In this document: positions 8,729 to 18,255 of the stretch, in pieces | Layout: each line of letters opens with the position of its first letter | Numbering within the stretch: position 1 is the first letter of the stretch | NCBI RefSeq assembly: GCF_014646515.1 | Contig: NZ_BMNK01000001.1 | Coordinates: 763,701-827,700, forward strand | Length of the DNA: 64,000 nucleotides | Direction: 5' to 3' | Source of the DNA: Nonomuraea glycinis | GTDB lineage: Bacteria > Actinomycetota > Actinomycetes > Streptosporangiales > Streptosporangiaceae | Notes under the pieces: model-generated | Told to the model about the DNA's origin: nothing | What the model saw: only the letters and a program-made list of their open reading frames with translations | Database searches by the model: none | Position numbers and translations under genes: made by a program

Positions 8729-9859
8729 ATGATTCCCCCTCTCGCGGGAGTTCGCGTCGTCGAGTTCGGCCACTACATCGCCGCGCCCGCGGCGACCCAG
8801 ATGCTGTCCGACCTCGGCGCCGAGGTCATCAAGATCGAGCCACCCACCGGCGACCAGGCACGCGGCATCGGCGCCTACGGCGAGGGCATCGTCCTGGCCT
8901 ACAACCGCGGCAAGCGCTCGATCGTGCTCGACCTCAAGCAGGCCGGCGACAGGGAGACCGCCCTGGGCCTGATCGCGGAGGCGGACGTCGTCGTGCAGAA
9001 CCTGCGGGCCGACGCGCTGGCCCGCCTCGGGCTCGGGCCCGACGACCTGCGGACGGCCAACCCCAGGCTCGTGTACGTCTCGATCCGCGGTTTCACCTCC
9101 CGAGGCCCCTCGGCGCACCGGGCCGGGCTCGACATCGCCGCGCAGGCCGAGAGCGGGCTGATGTCGATCACCGGCGAGCTCGACGGTGATCCGCTCCGGG
9201 TCGGCTTCCCCGTCGCCGACGTCGCCGCGAGCTACGCGGTCGTCCAGGTCGTCCTCGCCGCGCTCCTGCGCCGGGAGCGCACCGGCGAGGGCGGGGTGGC
9301 CGAGGTCTCGCTGCTGGATGCCGCGATCCACCTGCAGTCGGCGATGTGGGGCGAATGGCACGCCTCCGGCCAGGAGCCGCGGCGCAAGGGAAACGGTCAG
9401 GCGACCGTGGCCCCCGCCGCCGACCTCGTACGCACCGCTGACGGGACCATCGTGCTGTCGGCCTACACCGCCGACCACTTCGCGCGGCTGTGCCGGCTCA
9501 TCGACCGGAAGTGGATGCTCGACGACCCCCGCTTCGCCGACAACCCCGCCCGGGTCGCCAACCGGGAGGCGCTCCTGGCGGAGATCTCGCGGGCCCTCGG
9601 CGTCCTGCGGACGGAGGAGTGCCTCGCGATGCTGGCCGGCCACGGCATCGTCGCGGCGGAGGTGCGCACCTACCAGGACGTGGCCGAGGCGCCGGACGTG
9701 CTGGCCAGCGGAGTCCTGACCACGGGAGTCGGGCCGGACGGTGACCGCTACACCGTTCCGTCGCTGCCCTTCACCCTCGACGGTGTCACCGTCGAGGCGG
9801 ACCGAGCGGTGCCCCGCGCCGGGGCCGACTCGGATGCGCCCGGCTGGCGCGGCGCTTGA
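8729..9859 (+). CDS. CaiB/BaiF class III CoA-transferase
   Basis: A 376-residue family III CoA-transferase, which moves CoA from one acyl-CoA to a free acid and so could activate the acid imported by TctABC. The opening PPLAGVRVVEFGHYIAAPAA, GAEVIKIEPPTGDQAR and YNRGKRSIVLDLK are strong signatures. The Asp in RAGLDIAAQAESGLM fits the catalytic aspartate that forms the acyl anhydride. ATG 8729 has GGAG just upstream. It is the third gene of the plus-strand operon. Confidence 0.92.
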   Translation: MIPPLAGVRVVEFGHYIAAPAATQMLSDLGAEVIKIEPPTGDQARGIGAYGEGIVLAYNRGKRSIVLDLKQAGDRETALGLIAEADVVVQNLRADALARLGLGPDDLRTANPRLVYVSIRGFTSRGPSAHRAGLDIAAQAESGLMSITGELDGDPLRVGFPVADVAASYAVVQVVLAALLRRERTGEGGVAEVSLLDAAIHLQSAMWGEWHASGQEPRRKGNGQATVAPAADLVRTADGTIVLSAYTADHFARLCRLIDRKWMLDDPRFADNPARVANREALLAEISRALGVLRTEECLAMLAGHGIVAAEVRTYQDVAEAPDVLASGVLTTGVGPDGDRYTVPSLPFTLDGVTVEADRAVPRAGADSDAPGWRGA

Positions 9860-9891
9860 CCTGGTGAGCGGGGTCCCCATTGGATCGCACC

Positions 9892-10932
9892 ATGAACGTC
9901 CGCGAGCTCGAATGCTTTCTCGCCGTTGTCGACCAGGGCAGCATCACCCGGGCCGCTTCCGCGCTCTACCTGGCACAGCCGTCCCTGTCACAGATCATCC
10001 GCCGCCTGGAAAGCGACCTCGGCGTGGAGTTGTTCCGCCGGGTCGGGCGCGGACTGGTGCTTGCCCCGGCCGGTGAGGCGCTCGTCGGGCCGGCCCGCCA
10101 GGTCGTCCGTGACCTGCACCATGCCCGCCAGGTCGCCGAGGGCTACCGAGGGCTGGAGCGCGGACGGGTCGACCTGGCGATCTCCACCTCACTCACGTCC
10201 AACTTCCTGGCCGCGTGGGTAGGCCACTTCCGCCGCGAGCATCCCGGGTTCACGGTCCGGCTCAAGCAGCACGACGGCGACACCGACGAGATCGTCCACC
10301 TGATCAGGTCGGGTGAGGCCGAGCTCGCCTATGCGGTCGCGCCCGTGTCCCGGCAGGGAATCGACTGCTTCCGCATCGGGGAGGGCGAGGTCGTGCTGGC
10401 GCTGCCGCCCAGTTGGCGCGCCGAGTTCCCCGACCCGATCCCGGCCGCCCTGCTCGGCGGCCTGCCCATGATCGTCGATCGGGGATTCGGGCGTGCGTAC
10501 CTCGACTCCATCGGCGTCGAATCCACCGTCGTCGTCGATGTCAGTGATCCCGCCGGACTGGTACCGCTGATCATCGCCGGCGCGGGAGCCGCCGTCCTGC
10601 CGATGCGCCAGGCCTTGGACGCTCGACGCAGGGGAGCGAGCCTGCGCATGATCGAACCACTGACCGTACGAGCGATCTACGCCATCACCTCGACCTCCCC
10701 GCTGTCGATACCGGCCCGCAGATTCCTCGAACTCAGCAGGGAGAACCTCGATCGCTGGCGGCGAGCCGTGACCCGACGCACCGACCGGGGCATGACGCTG
10801 CTGGAGGCGTCCATCGACGCCGACAACGTGATCGAAGCCGCATATCAGCGTCTGGAGGAGCCCCCTTACCAGCCGATGACCTCCTCATCCGCACCGCTTC
10901 CGCCGCTGGACTCCGGGATCCGCGGGCGGTGA
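9892..10932 (+). CDS. LysR-family transcriptional regulator
   Basis: A 346-residue LysR-type regulator. The N-terminal winged helix (MNVRELECFLAVVDQGSITR, then LYLAQPSLSQIIRRLE) is followed by a periplasmic-binding-protein-like sensor domain (about residues 90-290). A C-terminal extension of about 40 residues goes beyond the usual length and looks disordered (EEPPYQPMTSS). I chose ATG 9892 over a TTG at 9880. It follows the CoA-transferase by 32 bp on the same strand, so it may be co-transcribed and control the acyl-CoA genes and their transporter. The inducer is probably an acid or its CoA ester (inference). Confidence 0.9.
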   Translation: MNVRELECFLAVVDQGSITRAASALYLAQPSLSQIIRRLESDLGVELFRRVGRGLVLAPAGEALVGPARQVVRDLHHARQVAEGYRGLERGRVDLAISTSLTSNFLAAWVGHFRREHPGFTVRLKQHDGDTDEIVHLIRSGEAELAYAVAPVSRQGIDCFRIGEGEVVLALPPSWRAEFPDPIPAALLGGLPMIVDRGFGRAYLDSIGVESTVVVDVSDPAGLVPLIIAGAGAAVLPMRQALDARRRGASLRMIEPLTVRAIYAITSTSPLSIPARRFLELSRENLDRWRRAVTRRTDRGMTLLEASIDADNVIEAAYQRLEEPPYQPMTSSSAPLPPLDSGIRGR

Positions 10933-10961
10933 GCGGCACACGTCAGGGTCGCCGCCCGTCC

Positions 10962-11008
10962 AGCGGCTCAGCCGGCGCCCGCGCCGAGCGGCTCAGCCGG
11001 CGCCCGCG
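10962..11008. repeat. Tandem 22-bp direct repeat between convergent genes
   Basis: Two identical 22-bp copies (10962-10983 and 10987-11008) with a period of 25 bp lie between the stops of the LysR gene and the ABC permease gene, starting with AGCGGCTCAGCC. Both copies are GC-rich and partly self-complementary, so the segment may also fold as a two-way terminator. No poly-T tract follows. Confidence 0.6.
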
Positions 11009-11010
11009 GC

Positions 11011-13122
11011 TCAGCTGCCGCCCGCGCGGAGCACCTCGCTCAGCCGTCGTCGGCGGCGTAGCGCCGATTCGACGGGCACCACGACGGCGACCGCCGCCAG
11101 GAAGACGACCGCCACCAGGCCGAGCCCCCACCACGGCGACGCCAGGGCCGGATCGGCCCCGGTGAGCAGGCGCAGGTCGAGCGAGCCGAACGTCAGACGG
11201 ACGAGCACCGCCCCGAGCAGCGGACCGCCCACAGCGGCGACCACCACCGGCGGCAGCAGTTCTCCCGCGGCGACCCAGCGAGCCTCCCGGGGCCGCAGCC
11301 CGAGGGTGCGCAGGCGGGTCAGGGTCTGCCACCGCTCCGGCGCGCCGGCCGCCGCGCCGAGTGCGAGTCCCAGCAGGCCCAGCACTGGCAGGGTCACCGC
11401 CGAGACCCACGCCAACCGCAGCAGTCCCGCGGCCAGCGGCCCGGCCGCGGTCCCGTGGCCGACAGCGGCGCCCAGGGTGAGCGCGTACGAGGCCAGGGCG
11501 ACGGAGGTCACGAGCACCAGCAGCGGTAGCACCCGGGCCGAGGTCGCCGCCGCCCTCGCGGCCCCGAACACCGCCAGCGGCCGGCGCGACCGCAGCAGCC
11601 GCTTGAGCGCGAAGCGCGTCCCGAGGGGCAGCGCCCGCGCCAGCAGGAGCCCGCCGGCGAGCGCGCAGAGGGCGGGCGCGCTCGCGGGCAGCACCCCGCC
11701 ACCGATGCCACGCTGGTACAGAGCGATGACGGAGCCGGACGCGGCCACCAGCACCCCGGTCTCCAGGGCGGCCCGCCGCAGTCGTCCGGTGTTCCGCATC
11801 CACCGCCGCGCACTCCGGTTGGCCGGGACGCGGCGATCCCGGGTGGCGCGGGCGGCGGTGAGCGTGCCGAACGCCGGTCCCGCGGCGACGGCGGTGACCA
11901 CCACGGGGGCGATCCACTCCCAGGAGACCCCCGGCGCGACGGCCCGGGCCAGGCCGAGCCCGGCCGCCGTGGCCAGCAGCGCCGACACGGCGGATTCGAG
12001 CAGCAGCTCGCCACCGATCACCGGCAGCGACATCCCTCGCTGCCGGGCGGCCGTCAGGGCGGGGGCGCGGCGGTGTACCAGCAGGTCGGCGGCGAGCAGC
12101 AGGACCAGGATAGCGACGGCGAGCAGGGTGATGAGCAGGACGGACGCCTGCGCGGAGGCCGCGTGGACCTGGGCGCTCACGTTCCGCAACACCCCGTCGA
12201 GCCGGGTCTCCCACTTCAGCGAGCCGTCCCGGGCGCCGGAGGAGCCGGAGGCCGCCTTGAGCCCGACCACCTTCGCGGCGACCGACGGGACCACGGCCCA
12301 GGTGAGCCGGGCCGGGTCGGGCGTGAACCAGACGGTACGCCGCAACTCGTCCTGTCCGAAGGCGAGCCGGGCGTCGGGCAGCGAGTCGCGGGACAGCAGC
12401 CCGGCGAACCGGGTGCTTCCCGCGCCGTCCGCGCCGGCGACGGGACTCAGCAGCGAGGGGAGGAGCCGCCAGGCGGGATCGGCGCTGTCCCGAGGCCGGA
12501 AGACGCCGCTGATCTGAACCTTCTTGACGTTCCCCTGGTCGTCGGCCAGCGGGAGGCGGTCGCCGGGACGGAGCCGGAGAGCGGCGGCGTCCGCCTCCGA
12601 CAGGCCCACCTGCACCGGCCACGGCGGCGCGCCGTAGGGAACCGCCGCCGTCTCGGAGTCGGTGGGCCGGGGCGGGCCGCCCGCGATCCAGGTCACGTCG
12701 GGCCCGCCGTCGCGGGCTACATAGGCGAGCTGGAACGTACGCAGCACGCTGCCATCGGTGATCTTGAGGGTGGGGCTGATGACGGTGGCGACGGGTGGAT
12801 GCAGAGCGGCGCGCAGGCCGGGGCCGAGCTCATCCGTCGCCCTGGCCCGGAAGTCGTCGACGTCCTCGGCGAGGCGGGGGTGCCGGACGCGGCTGCCGTT
12901 CGGCCCGTCGTCGCCTTCCATGCGGCTGTGGACCTGGAGGTCGCCGCCGCTGCTGCGTACCGCGTCCCTTACGGCGGCGTCGGCGGTCGCGGACAGGAGC
13001 GGCGGCATCGCGCCGGCCAGCAACGTGATGGCCACCACCACGACGGCGGCCAGGAGCAACGGCCCGGCGTCCGCGCGGGCGCGGCCGGCGACGCTGGGCC
13101 AGTGCGGTGCCGGGATCCTCAC
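11011..13122 (-). CDS. ABC transporter permease, FtsX-like
   Basis: A 703-residue membrane protein, the second permease of the operon. A membrane segment lies near residues 20-40 followed by a large extracytoplasmic domain. Groups of hydrophobic helices in the middle and at the C terminus correspond to FtsX-type permease modules. It starts at GTG 13122, overlapping the stop of the preceding permease by GTGA. No substrate can be inferred. The two permeases plus two ATPases resemble MacB/LolCDE-like exporters that act on lipoproteins, peptides or hydrophobic compounds rather than importers. Confidence 0.8.
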   Translation of the reverse strand: MRIPAPHWPSVAGRARADAGPLLLAAVVVVAITLLAGAMPPLLSATADAAVRDAVRSSGGDLQVHSRMEGDDGPNGSRVRHPRLAEDVDDFRARATDELGPGLRAALHPPVATVISPTLKITDGSVLRTFQLAYVARDGGPDVTWIAGGPPRPTDSETAAVPYGAPPWPVQVGLSEADAAALRLRPGDRLPLADDQGNVKKVQISGVFRPRDSADPAWRLLPSLLSPVAGADGAGSTRFAGLLSRDSLPDARLAFGQDELRRTVWFTPDPARLTWAVVPSVAAKVVGLKAASGSSGARDGSLKWETRLDGVLRNVSAQVHAASAQASVLLITLLAVAILVLLLAADLLVHRRAPALTAARQRGMSLPVIGGELLLESAVSALLATAAGLGLARAVAPGVSWEWIAPVVVTAVAAGPAFGTLTAARATRDRRVPANRSARRWMRNTGRLRRAALETGVLVAASGSVIALYQRGIGGGVLPASAPALCALAGGLLLARALPLGTRFALKRLLRSRRPLAVFGAARAAATSARVLPLLVLVTSVALASYALTLGAAVGHGTAAGPLAAGLLRLAWVSAVTLPVLGLLGLALGAAAGAPERWQTLTRLRTLGLRPREARWVAAGELLPPVVVAAVGGPLLGAVLVRLTFGSLDLRLLTGADPALASPWWGLGLVAVVFLAAVAVVVPVESALRRRRRLSEVLRAGGS

Positions 13123-16100
13123 GACGCCACCCGCAGATGCGCGGCGTCGGCGAGCCGGGCCTGGACGACGACCACCACGCTCACCGCCAGCGCGCACCCG
13201 GCCAGCAGCCCGGTGAGCAGGGCGGCCTCGGCGGCCCACGGCCAGACGGACAGCACCTCCGGAACGGGAGCGGAGCCGGTGTCGGAGCGGACGAGCAGTG
13301 GCGCGACGAGGCGGGTGGCCAGCGCGCCGACGACCGCGCCCGCCGCGAGCAGCGGCACCAGGATGCCGACGTGCTGGCCGAGCAGCACCGCACGGATCTC
13401 GCGCCGAGTCATCCCCAGACCCCGCAGGCGCGCCACCTCGACCGCGCGGGCCCGCAGATCGAACGTCACGTGCAGGACGATTCCGGCGATCATCAGCAGC
13501 ACCGCGGCCGGTACGAGCAGCCGGAGCACGGCCGGCAGCCCGGCCCGCAGCGGGCCGCCGGTGAGCCGGGCGGTCTCGGACGCGCGCGTGGTGACGCTGC
13601 CGAGCCGGAGATCGGCCACCTCGCCTCCGGTGGGACGGCCGACCCACCACGCGTCCACGGGCACGTCGAAGTCGCCGCTGACGGCGAGGGCCCGGGAGAG
13701 GGCGTCGAAGTCGGCCAGGACGGCCGCCGCGCCCGGAGCGGACGGCACGGCCGGCAGCACCTCGGCCACGCTCACCTGTACGGGGGTGAGCCCGACGGTG
13801 AGGTCGAGCCGGGCGCCGCGCCGGGCGCCCGCCTCGGCGGCGAAGCGGGCGGAGACGGCGACGGGCACCGGTCCCGGAGCCGGGAAGGCGGTGGCGACCA
13901 GGGTCCTGGCTGCGTCCGGCGGGCCCTTCAGCGCGACGGTCGTGGTCATTTTCAGCTCGGCGCCCGCTGCGGTGCCGGTCAGGGCGACGGCCGGGGTGCC
14001 GAGCTGCCCGGGGGCCGGCCCGGCCGAGGTGGCGGTCCAGGACGCTACCTCAGAGTCCGCTCCCGCCGACGATGCCGCAGAGTCCGCTCCCGCCACGGTG
14101 AGCGTCACGGCGACCCGGCTGTCGCCCGCCGGGGGTTCCGTCAGGGCATTGGAGTAGCCGGTGCCCACGTTCCCCGTCGCGATCGCGAACGGCAGGGACA
14201 CCGCGACCAGCCGGAGCCCTTCGGCCGTCGCGCAGTCCGGCAGCGGATGCGCTCGTCCGTCGAGCGGAACGGGCGCGCCGGTGCACGGAGTACGCAGCCC
14301 GGTCGCATCCTGCAGCAGCAGCCGGGGCGTCACGGTGAGCGGCGTCGTACCGGTCGCCTTCCCGGCCAGCGAGAGCGCGGCTCCGGCCGGGACGGGCACA
14401 CCGGCGGCGCGCGCCGGCGGCGCGAGAACGGCGCCCACGGCTTTCCAGGTGCGACCGTCGTTCAGCCGCCCGCGCAGCAGCGCCTCGGCACGCGTGGTGT
14501 CCACGGCGATCAGCCGCGGCGGGTCACCGGCACCGCCGAGCCACTGCCCGACCGCGACGCCCCGATCGGTGGCGGGGCTCACCTCTCCGCCAGTGGCCGC
14601 GCCGACCACCCGGCCCTGCCCGGCGGCGGGCGGGGCGGTGAGGGTGAGCGCGAGATCGGTGCCGACGGACAGATCGGCCTGGTCCTGCTGGGAGCGCTGC
14701 CAGGTGGCGTCGAACCCGATCCCGTACGTGGCCGCCGCGCAGCCCAGCCCGATCAGCAGCCCCGCCGCGACCGCCTGTGGCCTGCGGGCGGCTTCGAACG
14801 CGGCCAGCGGCAGCATCAACCCGCGAGCCCGGACGGCCAGCCGTTCCACGATGCGCAACGCGGGCCACACCAGGCGCAACGTCACCGCCGATCCGGCGAT
14901 GAGCAGCAGCGCGGGAGCGAGCACCCGTACGGCGTCGATGGGAGAGCCCGAACCGGTCGGCTGATCGCGCAACTGCCACCAGCCGACGGCGGCGAGCGCC
15001 ACGAGCAGCAGGTCGGCGCCGGAGCGGGCGAGTAGTTCCCGCCGCCCGCGCACCCCTGGGGAGGAGGTCCGCAGCGAGGGCACGACGAGCACCGCCGCCA
15101 GCGCCAGCGCGCCGCCGGCGACGGACACCACCTGTGCGGCGTTCACACCGAACGGCGTGGCGAGCCCGGCCCCGGCCATGGGCGGCAGCCGGGTCAGCCC
15201 GGCGTGCAGGGCGGACGAGGCCGGGATCGCCACCGCGGTGGCGAGCACGGCCAGCGCGCCGGCCTCGACGAGCGCCGCGCCGGCGAGTTGACCGCGGCCG
15301 ACGCCCAGCGCGGACATCAGGGCCGTCTCGTCACCGCGCACCCCGGCGCTGAGCCGGCCGGCGAGGGCGAGGGCGGTCGCGGTCAGGACGAGTCCGATGG
15401 CGGCGACGGCGAGCACGGCGGCCGTGGTGACCCGCTGCTGATCGTGCGCGGCCAGCAGGGTCGAGGGCAGCCGGGAGGCGACGCGCTGGATGCGTACCCG
15501 GTCGCCGAGCGTCCGCCCCAGCCGGCGGTCGGCGCCGAGCACGGCCTGGGTGACGGTGTCGAGGTCGCGGCCGGAGGGGGCGGACAGGTCGGGGAGGGCG
15601 CTGATCTCCAGCCGGTCGAGGGTGGAGCCGCCGCCGAGCAGGTCGGCGAGGTCGACGATGAACGGCCCGTACGCGTGCACCGGCTGTGCGGAGCGGCCGT
15701 CGCGATAGGCCGGATCGTAGCCGGTGGCGGCGAGGGGGTCACGCTCCCAGCCGCTGCCCGGCAGCGGGCGGACGATCCCGACCACCCTCACCTCGATCCC
15801 CTGGTCGGGATCGTCGGCCAGCTCTCTGCCGAGGCCGACCCGGCTGCCGACGGTCAGGCCGAGGTGCCGCGCGGTGCTCTCCAGGACCACGGACTCCGCC
15901 GGCACGGCACCCGCCCGAGGCAGACGTCCGCCGGCCAGTTGGGCGCGGGCCGGCAGGTCCTCCACCCCCGACAGGTACGCCACGGCCGGAGCACCGGCGC
16001 GGGGGAGCGACCGCATCACGGACGCCCCGCGCGCGGCCGTCGTCGTCGCGAACGGAGCGAGGGCCGAGGTCAGCACGGCGCGGGTGTCATCGGCGACGGA

Positions 16101-16316
16101 TCTCGCGTGCTCGCCGCGCATGGTGACGGTGTAGGCGGTGACGTCGATCTGGTCGGGGGTGGCGCGGGAGGCGGCGGTCTCCAGCGCCTGCTCGGCGGTA
16201 CGGGTGAGCAGGAGGGCGCAGGTGCCGAGCAGCGTGGGGCCGACCACGGCGACGGCCAGGAGGGCCGCCAGCAGGGGCCATTGCGCACGGGCGCGCCGGG
16301 CGACCAGCCTCAGCAC
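13119..16316 (-). CDS. ABC transporter permease, FtsX-like, large
   Basis: A 1065-residue permease. One transmembrane helix near residues 10-35 is followed by a large extracytoplasmic domain, a cluster of membrane helices around residues 300-410 (first FtsX module), further helices near 440-530, a second extracytoplasmic domain, and a last cluster with the typical RARAVEVARLRGLGMTRREI coupling helix near residue 960. This two-module layout is the common actinobacterial MacB/FtsX type. It lies 16 bp after the second ATPase gene and is coupled by GTGA to the next permease. Confidence 0.85.
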   Translation of the reverse strand: MLRLVARRARAQWPLLAALLAVAVVGPTLLGTCALLLTRTAEQALETAASRATPDQIDVTAYTVTMRGEHARSVADDTRAVLTSALAPFATTTAARGASVMRSLPRAGAPAVAYLSGVEDLPARAQLAGGRLPRAGAVPAESVVLESTARHLGLTVGSRVGLGRELADDPDQGIEVRVVGIVRPLPGSGWERDPLAATGYDPAYRDGRSAQPVHAYGPFIVDLADLLGGGSTLDRLEISALPDLSAPSGRDLDTVTQAVLGADRRLGRTLGDRVRIQRVASRLPSTLLAAHDQQRVTTAAVLAVAAIGLVLTATALALAGRLSAGVRGDETALMSALGVGRGQLAGAALVEAGALAVLATAVAIPASSALHAGLTRLPPMAGAGLATPFGVNAAQVVSVAGGALALAAVLVVPSLRTSSPGVRGRRELLARSGADLLLVALAAVGWWQLRDQPTGSGSPIDAVRVLAPALLLIAGSAVTLRLVWPALRIVERLAVRARGLMLPLAAFEAARRPQAVAAGLLIGLGCAAATYGIGFDATWQRSQQDQADLSVGTDLALTLTAPPAAGQGRVVGAATGGEVSPATDRGVAVGQWLGGAGDPPRLIAVDTTRAEALLRGRLNDGRTWKAVGAVLAPPARAAGVPVPAGAALSLAGKATGTTPLTVTPRLLLQDATGLRTPCTGAPVPLDGRAHPLPDCATAEGLRLVAVSLPFAIATGNVGTGYSNALTEPPAGDSRVAVTLTVAGADSAASSAGADSEVASWTATSAGPAPGQLGTPAVALTGTAAGAELKMTTTVALKGPPDAARTLVATAFPAPGPVPVAVSARFAAEAGARRGARLDLTVGLTPVQVSVAEVLPAVPSAPGAAAVLADFDALSRALAVSGDFDVPVDAWWVGRPTGGEVADLRLGSVTTRASETARLTGGPLRAGLPAVLRLLVPAAVLLMIAGIVLHVTFDLRARAVEVARLRGLGMTRREIRAVLLGQHVGILVPLLAAGAVVGALATRLVAPLLVRSDTGSAPVPEVLSVWPWAAEAALLTGLLAGCALAVSVVVVVQARLADAAHLRVAS

Positions 16317-16332
16317 GGGCAGCTCTCACTGA

Positions 16333-17145
16333 TCAAGAATCGCCCCGACCGTTGGCACGTCCGTCGAGCTTCCCATCAGAGCGCATGCCGGGATGCTCGT
16401 CGAGCCGCCCATCGGACCGCGTGCCGGGATGTTCGTCGAGCCGCCCGTCGGACCGTATGCCGGGATGTTCGTCGAGTTGCCCGTCGTTGATGCGGATCAC
16501 CCGATCCGCCAGCGCGAGCATCGTCGGATCATGCGTGGAGACCAGCGCCGTCACCCCCTCCGACTCCACCACCCCGCGCAGCAGTGCCATCACCGACAGA
16601 CCGGTCTCGGCGTCCAACTGCCCGGTCGGCTCGTCCGCGATCAGCAGCCGGGGCGAGGCGGCCAGCGCCCGCGCGATCGCCACCCGCTGCTGCTGCCCGC
16701 CGGACAGCTCACCGGGCCGCTGTTCGGCATGGGCGGCCAGTCCGACCAGGTCCAGCAGCAGCGCGACCCGCCGCTCACGCTCCACCGGAGGTACGCGGGC
16801 CAGCCGCAGCGGGGCGCCCACGTTCTCCGCGGCCGACAACACCGGGATCAGGCCGAAGGTCTGGAAGACGTAGGAGACCTTCTCCCGCCGCAGCAGGGAC
16901 AGGCCGTCCTCGTCGAGGGCGGTGACGTCCGTTCCGTCGACGTGGACCGTACCGGAGTCCGGGCGGTCCAGGCCGCCGATGATGTTGAGCAGCGTGGTCT
17001 TGCCGGAGCCGGACCGCCCGACCAGGGCGGTCATGGTGCCGGCCGCGAGCTCGAACGTCACGTCCCGCAACGCGTGCACGGCGGTCGCCCCGCTGCCGTA
17101 CCGGCGGTGAACGCCCCGCACACCGACCAGGGGCCCGCCGTTCAC
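16333..17145 (-). CDS. ABC transporter ATP-binding protein with repetitive C-terminal tail
   Basis: A 270-residue MacB/LolD-type ATPase. Walker A GRSGSGKT is at residues 43-50; the signature LSGGQQQR, Walker B LLIADEPTGQLD and a switch His in VSTHDP are all intact. It starts at GTG 17145, overlapping the upstream ATPase stop by GTGA. The last 45 or so residues are not part of the fold: they are three 12-residue repeats of the type DGRLDEHPGTRS, encoded by a 36-bp minisatellite (16383-16490). The tail is very hydrophilic and probably variable between strains. Confidence 0.9.
   Translation of the reverse strand: MNGGPLVGVRGVHRRYGSGATAVHALRDVTFELAAGTMTALVGRSGSGKTTLLNIIGGLDRPDSGTVHVDGTDVTALDEDGLSLLRREKVSYVFQTFGLIPVLSAAENVGAPLRLARVPPVERERRVALLLDLVGLAAHAEQRPGELSGGQQQRVAIARALAASPRLLIADEPTGQLDAETGLSVMALLRGVVESEGVTALVSTHDPTMLALADRVIRINDGQLDEHPGIRSDGRLDEHPGTRSDGRLDEHPGMRSDGKLDGRANGRGDS
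16383..16490. repeat. 36-bp minisatellite, three copies, inside an ABC ATPase gene
   Basis: Three consecutive 36-bp units (16383-16418, 16419-16454, 16455-16490) share the core TGCCGGGATG(C/T)TCGTCGAG on the plus strand. Because 36 is a multiple of three, gain or loss of units keeps the ATPase frame and only changes the length of its tail. Confidence 0.85.
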
Positions 17146-18074
17146 GCGGCCCCGCCGCCGTCGGGACGGATCGCGACGTGATCGGCCTCCAGCACCAGCC
17201 GGACCCGTCGGGTCAACGCCAGCGCCTCCCGGTAGTCGCGCGGCACCTGAATCCGCCCCGCCCGGTCCATCACCGCGTACTCCTCGGCGATCACCTGCGG
17301 GGCGCCGTCGTCCCCGGTGGCGGTACGCCGCAACACCTCGCTGCTCGTGCGCCCGTCGCGAATCGCCACCGTCCGCTCCACCTGCCCGCTGACCGCGGGA
17401 TCGTGGGTCACGATGACGACGGTGACGCCCAGCCGCTGGTTGGTCTCCCGTAACAGCCCGAACACCGCGGCCGAGGTGGCGCTGTCCAGCTCGCCGGTCG
17501 GCTCGTCGGCCAGCAGCACCCTCGGCTCGTTGGCGAGGGCCACCGCGATGGCCACCCGCATCTGCTGCCCGCCGGACAGCTCCGCGGGCCGCCGCTCGGC
17601 ACAGTCGGCGACGCCCAGCAGGTCCAGCAGCTCGGCGGCACGCTTGCGGCGTACCCGGCCGGGAGTGCGGGCCGCCGTCATCGGCAGGTCGACCATCTGC
17701 CGCGCGGTCAGGTAGGGGATGAGGTTGGCGGCCGTCTGCTGGCGTACGAGTCCCACGGTGTGCCGCCGGTAGCGGACCCGATCGGCCCGCGACATGTCCA
17801 GCAGATTCCACTGATCGACCCGCACCCGCCCGGCGGTGGGTGCGTCGACCCCGGCCAGGATGGACAGCAACGTCGACTTCCCCGACCCGGACGCGCCGAC
17901 GACGGCCACCATCTCCCCGCTGTCCACGACCAGGTCCAGCCCTTGCAGTGCCTGCACCTCGACCGACCCGGACTGGTAGATCCGCACCAGGCTCTCGCAC
18001 GCGATCAGCGCGTCTCGCCCGAACTCCGGCGCCTTCGCGGGAGGCTGCGGCAGGGACAAGGGCGTGCTGGACAT
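17142..18074 (-). CDS. ABC transporter ATP-binding protein with AbrB-like C-terminal extension
   Basis: A 310-residue ATPase, first gene of the four-gene ABC operon. Walker A GASGSGKS is at residues 60-67, with LSGGQQMR signature and Walker B LLADEPTGELD intact. Beyond the normal end of the nucleotide-binding domain (about residue 245) there is a 65-residue extension containing YAVMDRAGRIQVPRDYREAL, which resembles a SpoVT/AbrB-type swapped-hairpin motif. This might regulate or dimerise the ATPase (inference). The ATG at 18074 has AGGGGC upstream; a likely promoter lies at 18115-18143. Confidence 0.9.
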   Translation of the reverse strand: MSSTPLSLPQPPAKAPEFGRDALIACESLVRIYQSGSVEVQALQGLDLVVDSGEMVAVVGASGSGKSTLLSILAGVDAPTAGRVRVDQWNLLDMSRADRVRYRRHTVGLVRQQTAANLIPYLTARQMVDLPMTAARTPGRVRRKRAAELLDLLGVADCAERRPAELSGGQQMRVAIAVALANEPRVLLADEPTGELDSATSAAVFGLLRETNQRLGVTVVIVTHDPAVSGQVERTVAIRDGRTSSEVLRRTATGDDGAPQVIAEEYAVMDRAGRIQVPRDYREALALTRRVRLVLEADHVAIRPDGGGAA

Positions 18075-18114
18075 GCCCCTCCTCGACCCCGGCGCGGCGC
18101 TGCTTCAGGGCGAG

Positions 18115-18143
18115 ACTCTATCGTCCTGACAAATCGGACCCAA
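18115..18143 (-). promoter_or_regulatory. Putative promoter of the ABC operon
   Basis: Reading the minus strand, TTGGGT (18138-18143) and TAGAGT (18115-18120) are separated by 17 bp, a fair match to a housekeeping promoter, and lie about 40 bp before the ATG at 18074. Confidence 0.4.
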
Positions 18144-18255
18144 GACCTTTCACCCCGCGGATCTCACCGTGCGCCGAAAGAGCCGGGCTCGGTCCGGCTC
18201 CGCGTCGCGCCGGCCACGGGCCTGCGCCGAGGGCTCCTTGACCGGATCCGCATCG

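Noticed and set aside
12073..15035. Several long plus-strand frames over the ABC permease genes
   Set aside because: They are shadows of the two permease genes on the other strand and contain only low-complexity Ala/Arg/Gly sequence.
16383..16490. CRISPR array
   Set aside because: The repeats are contiguous 36-bp units without spacers and code for a protein tail.
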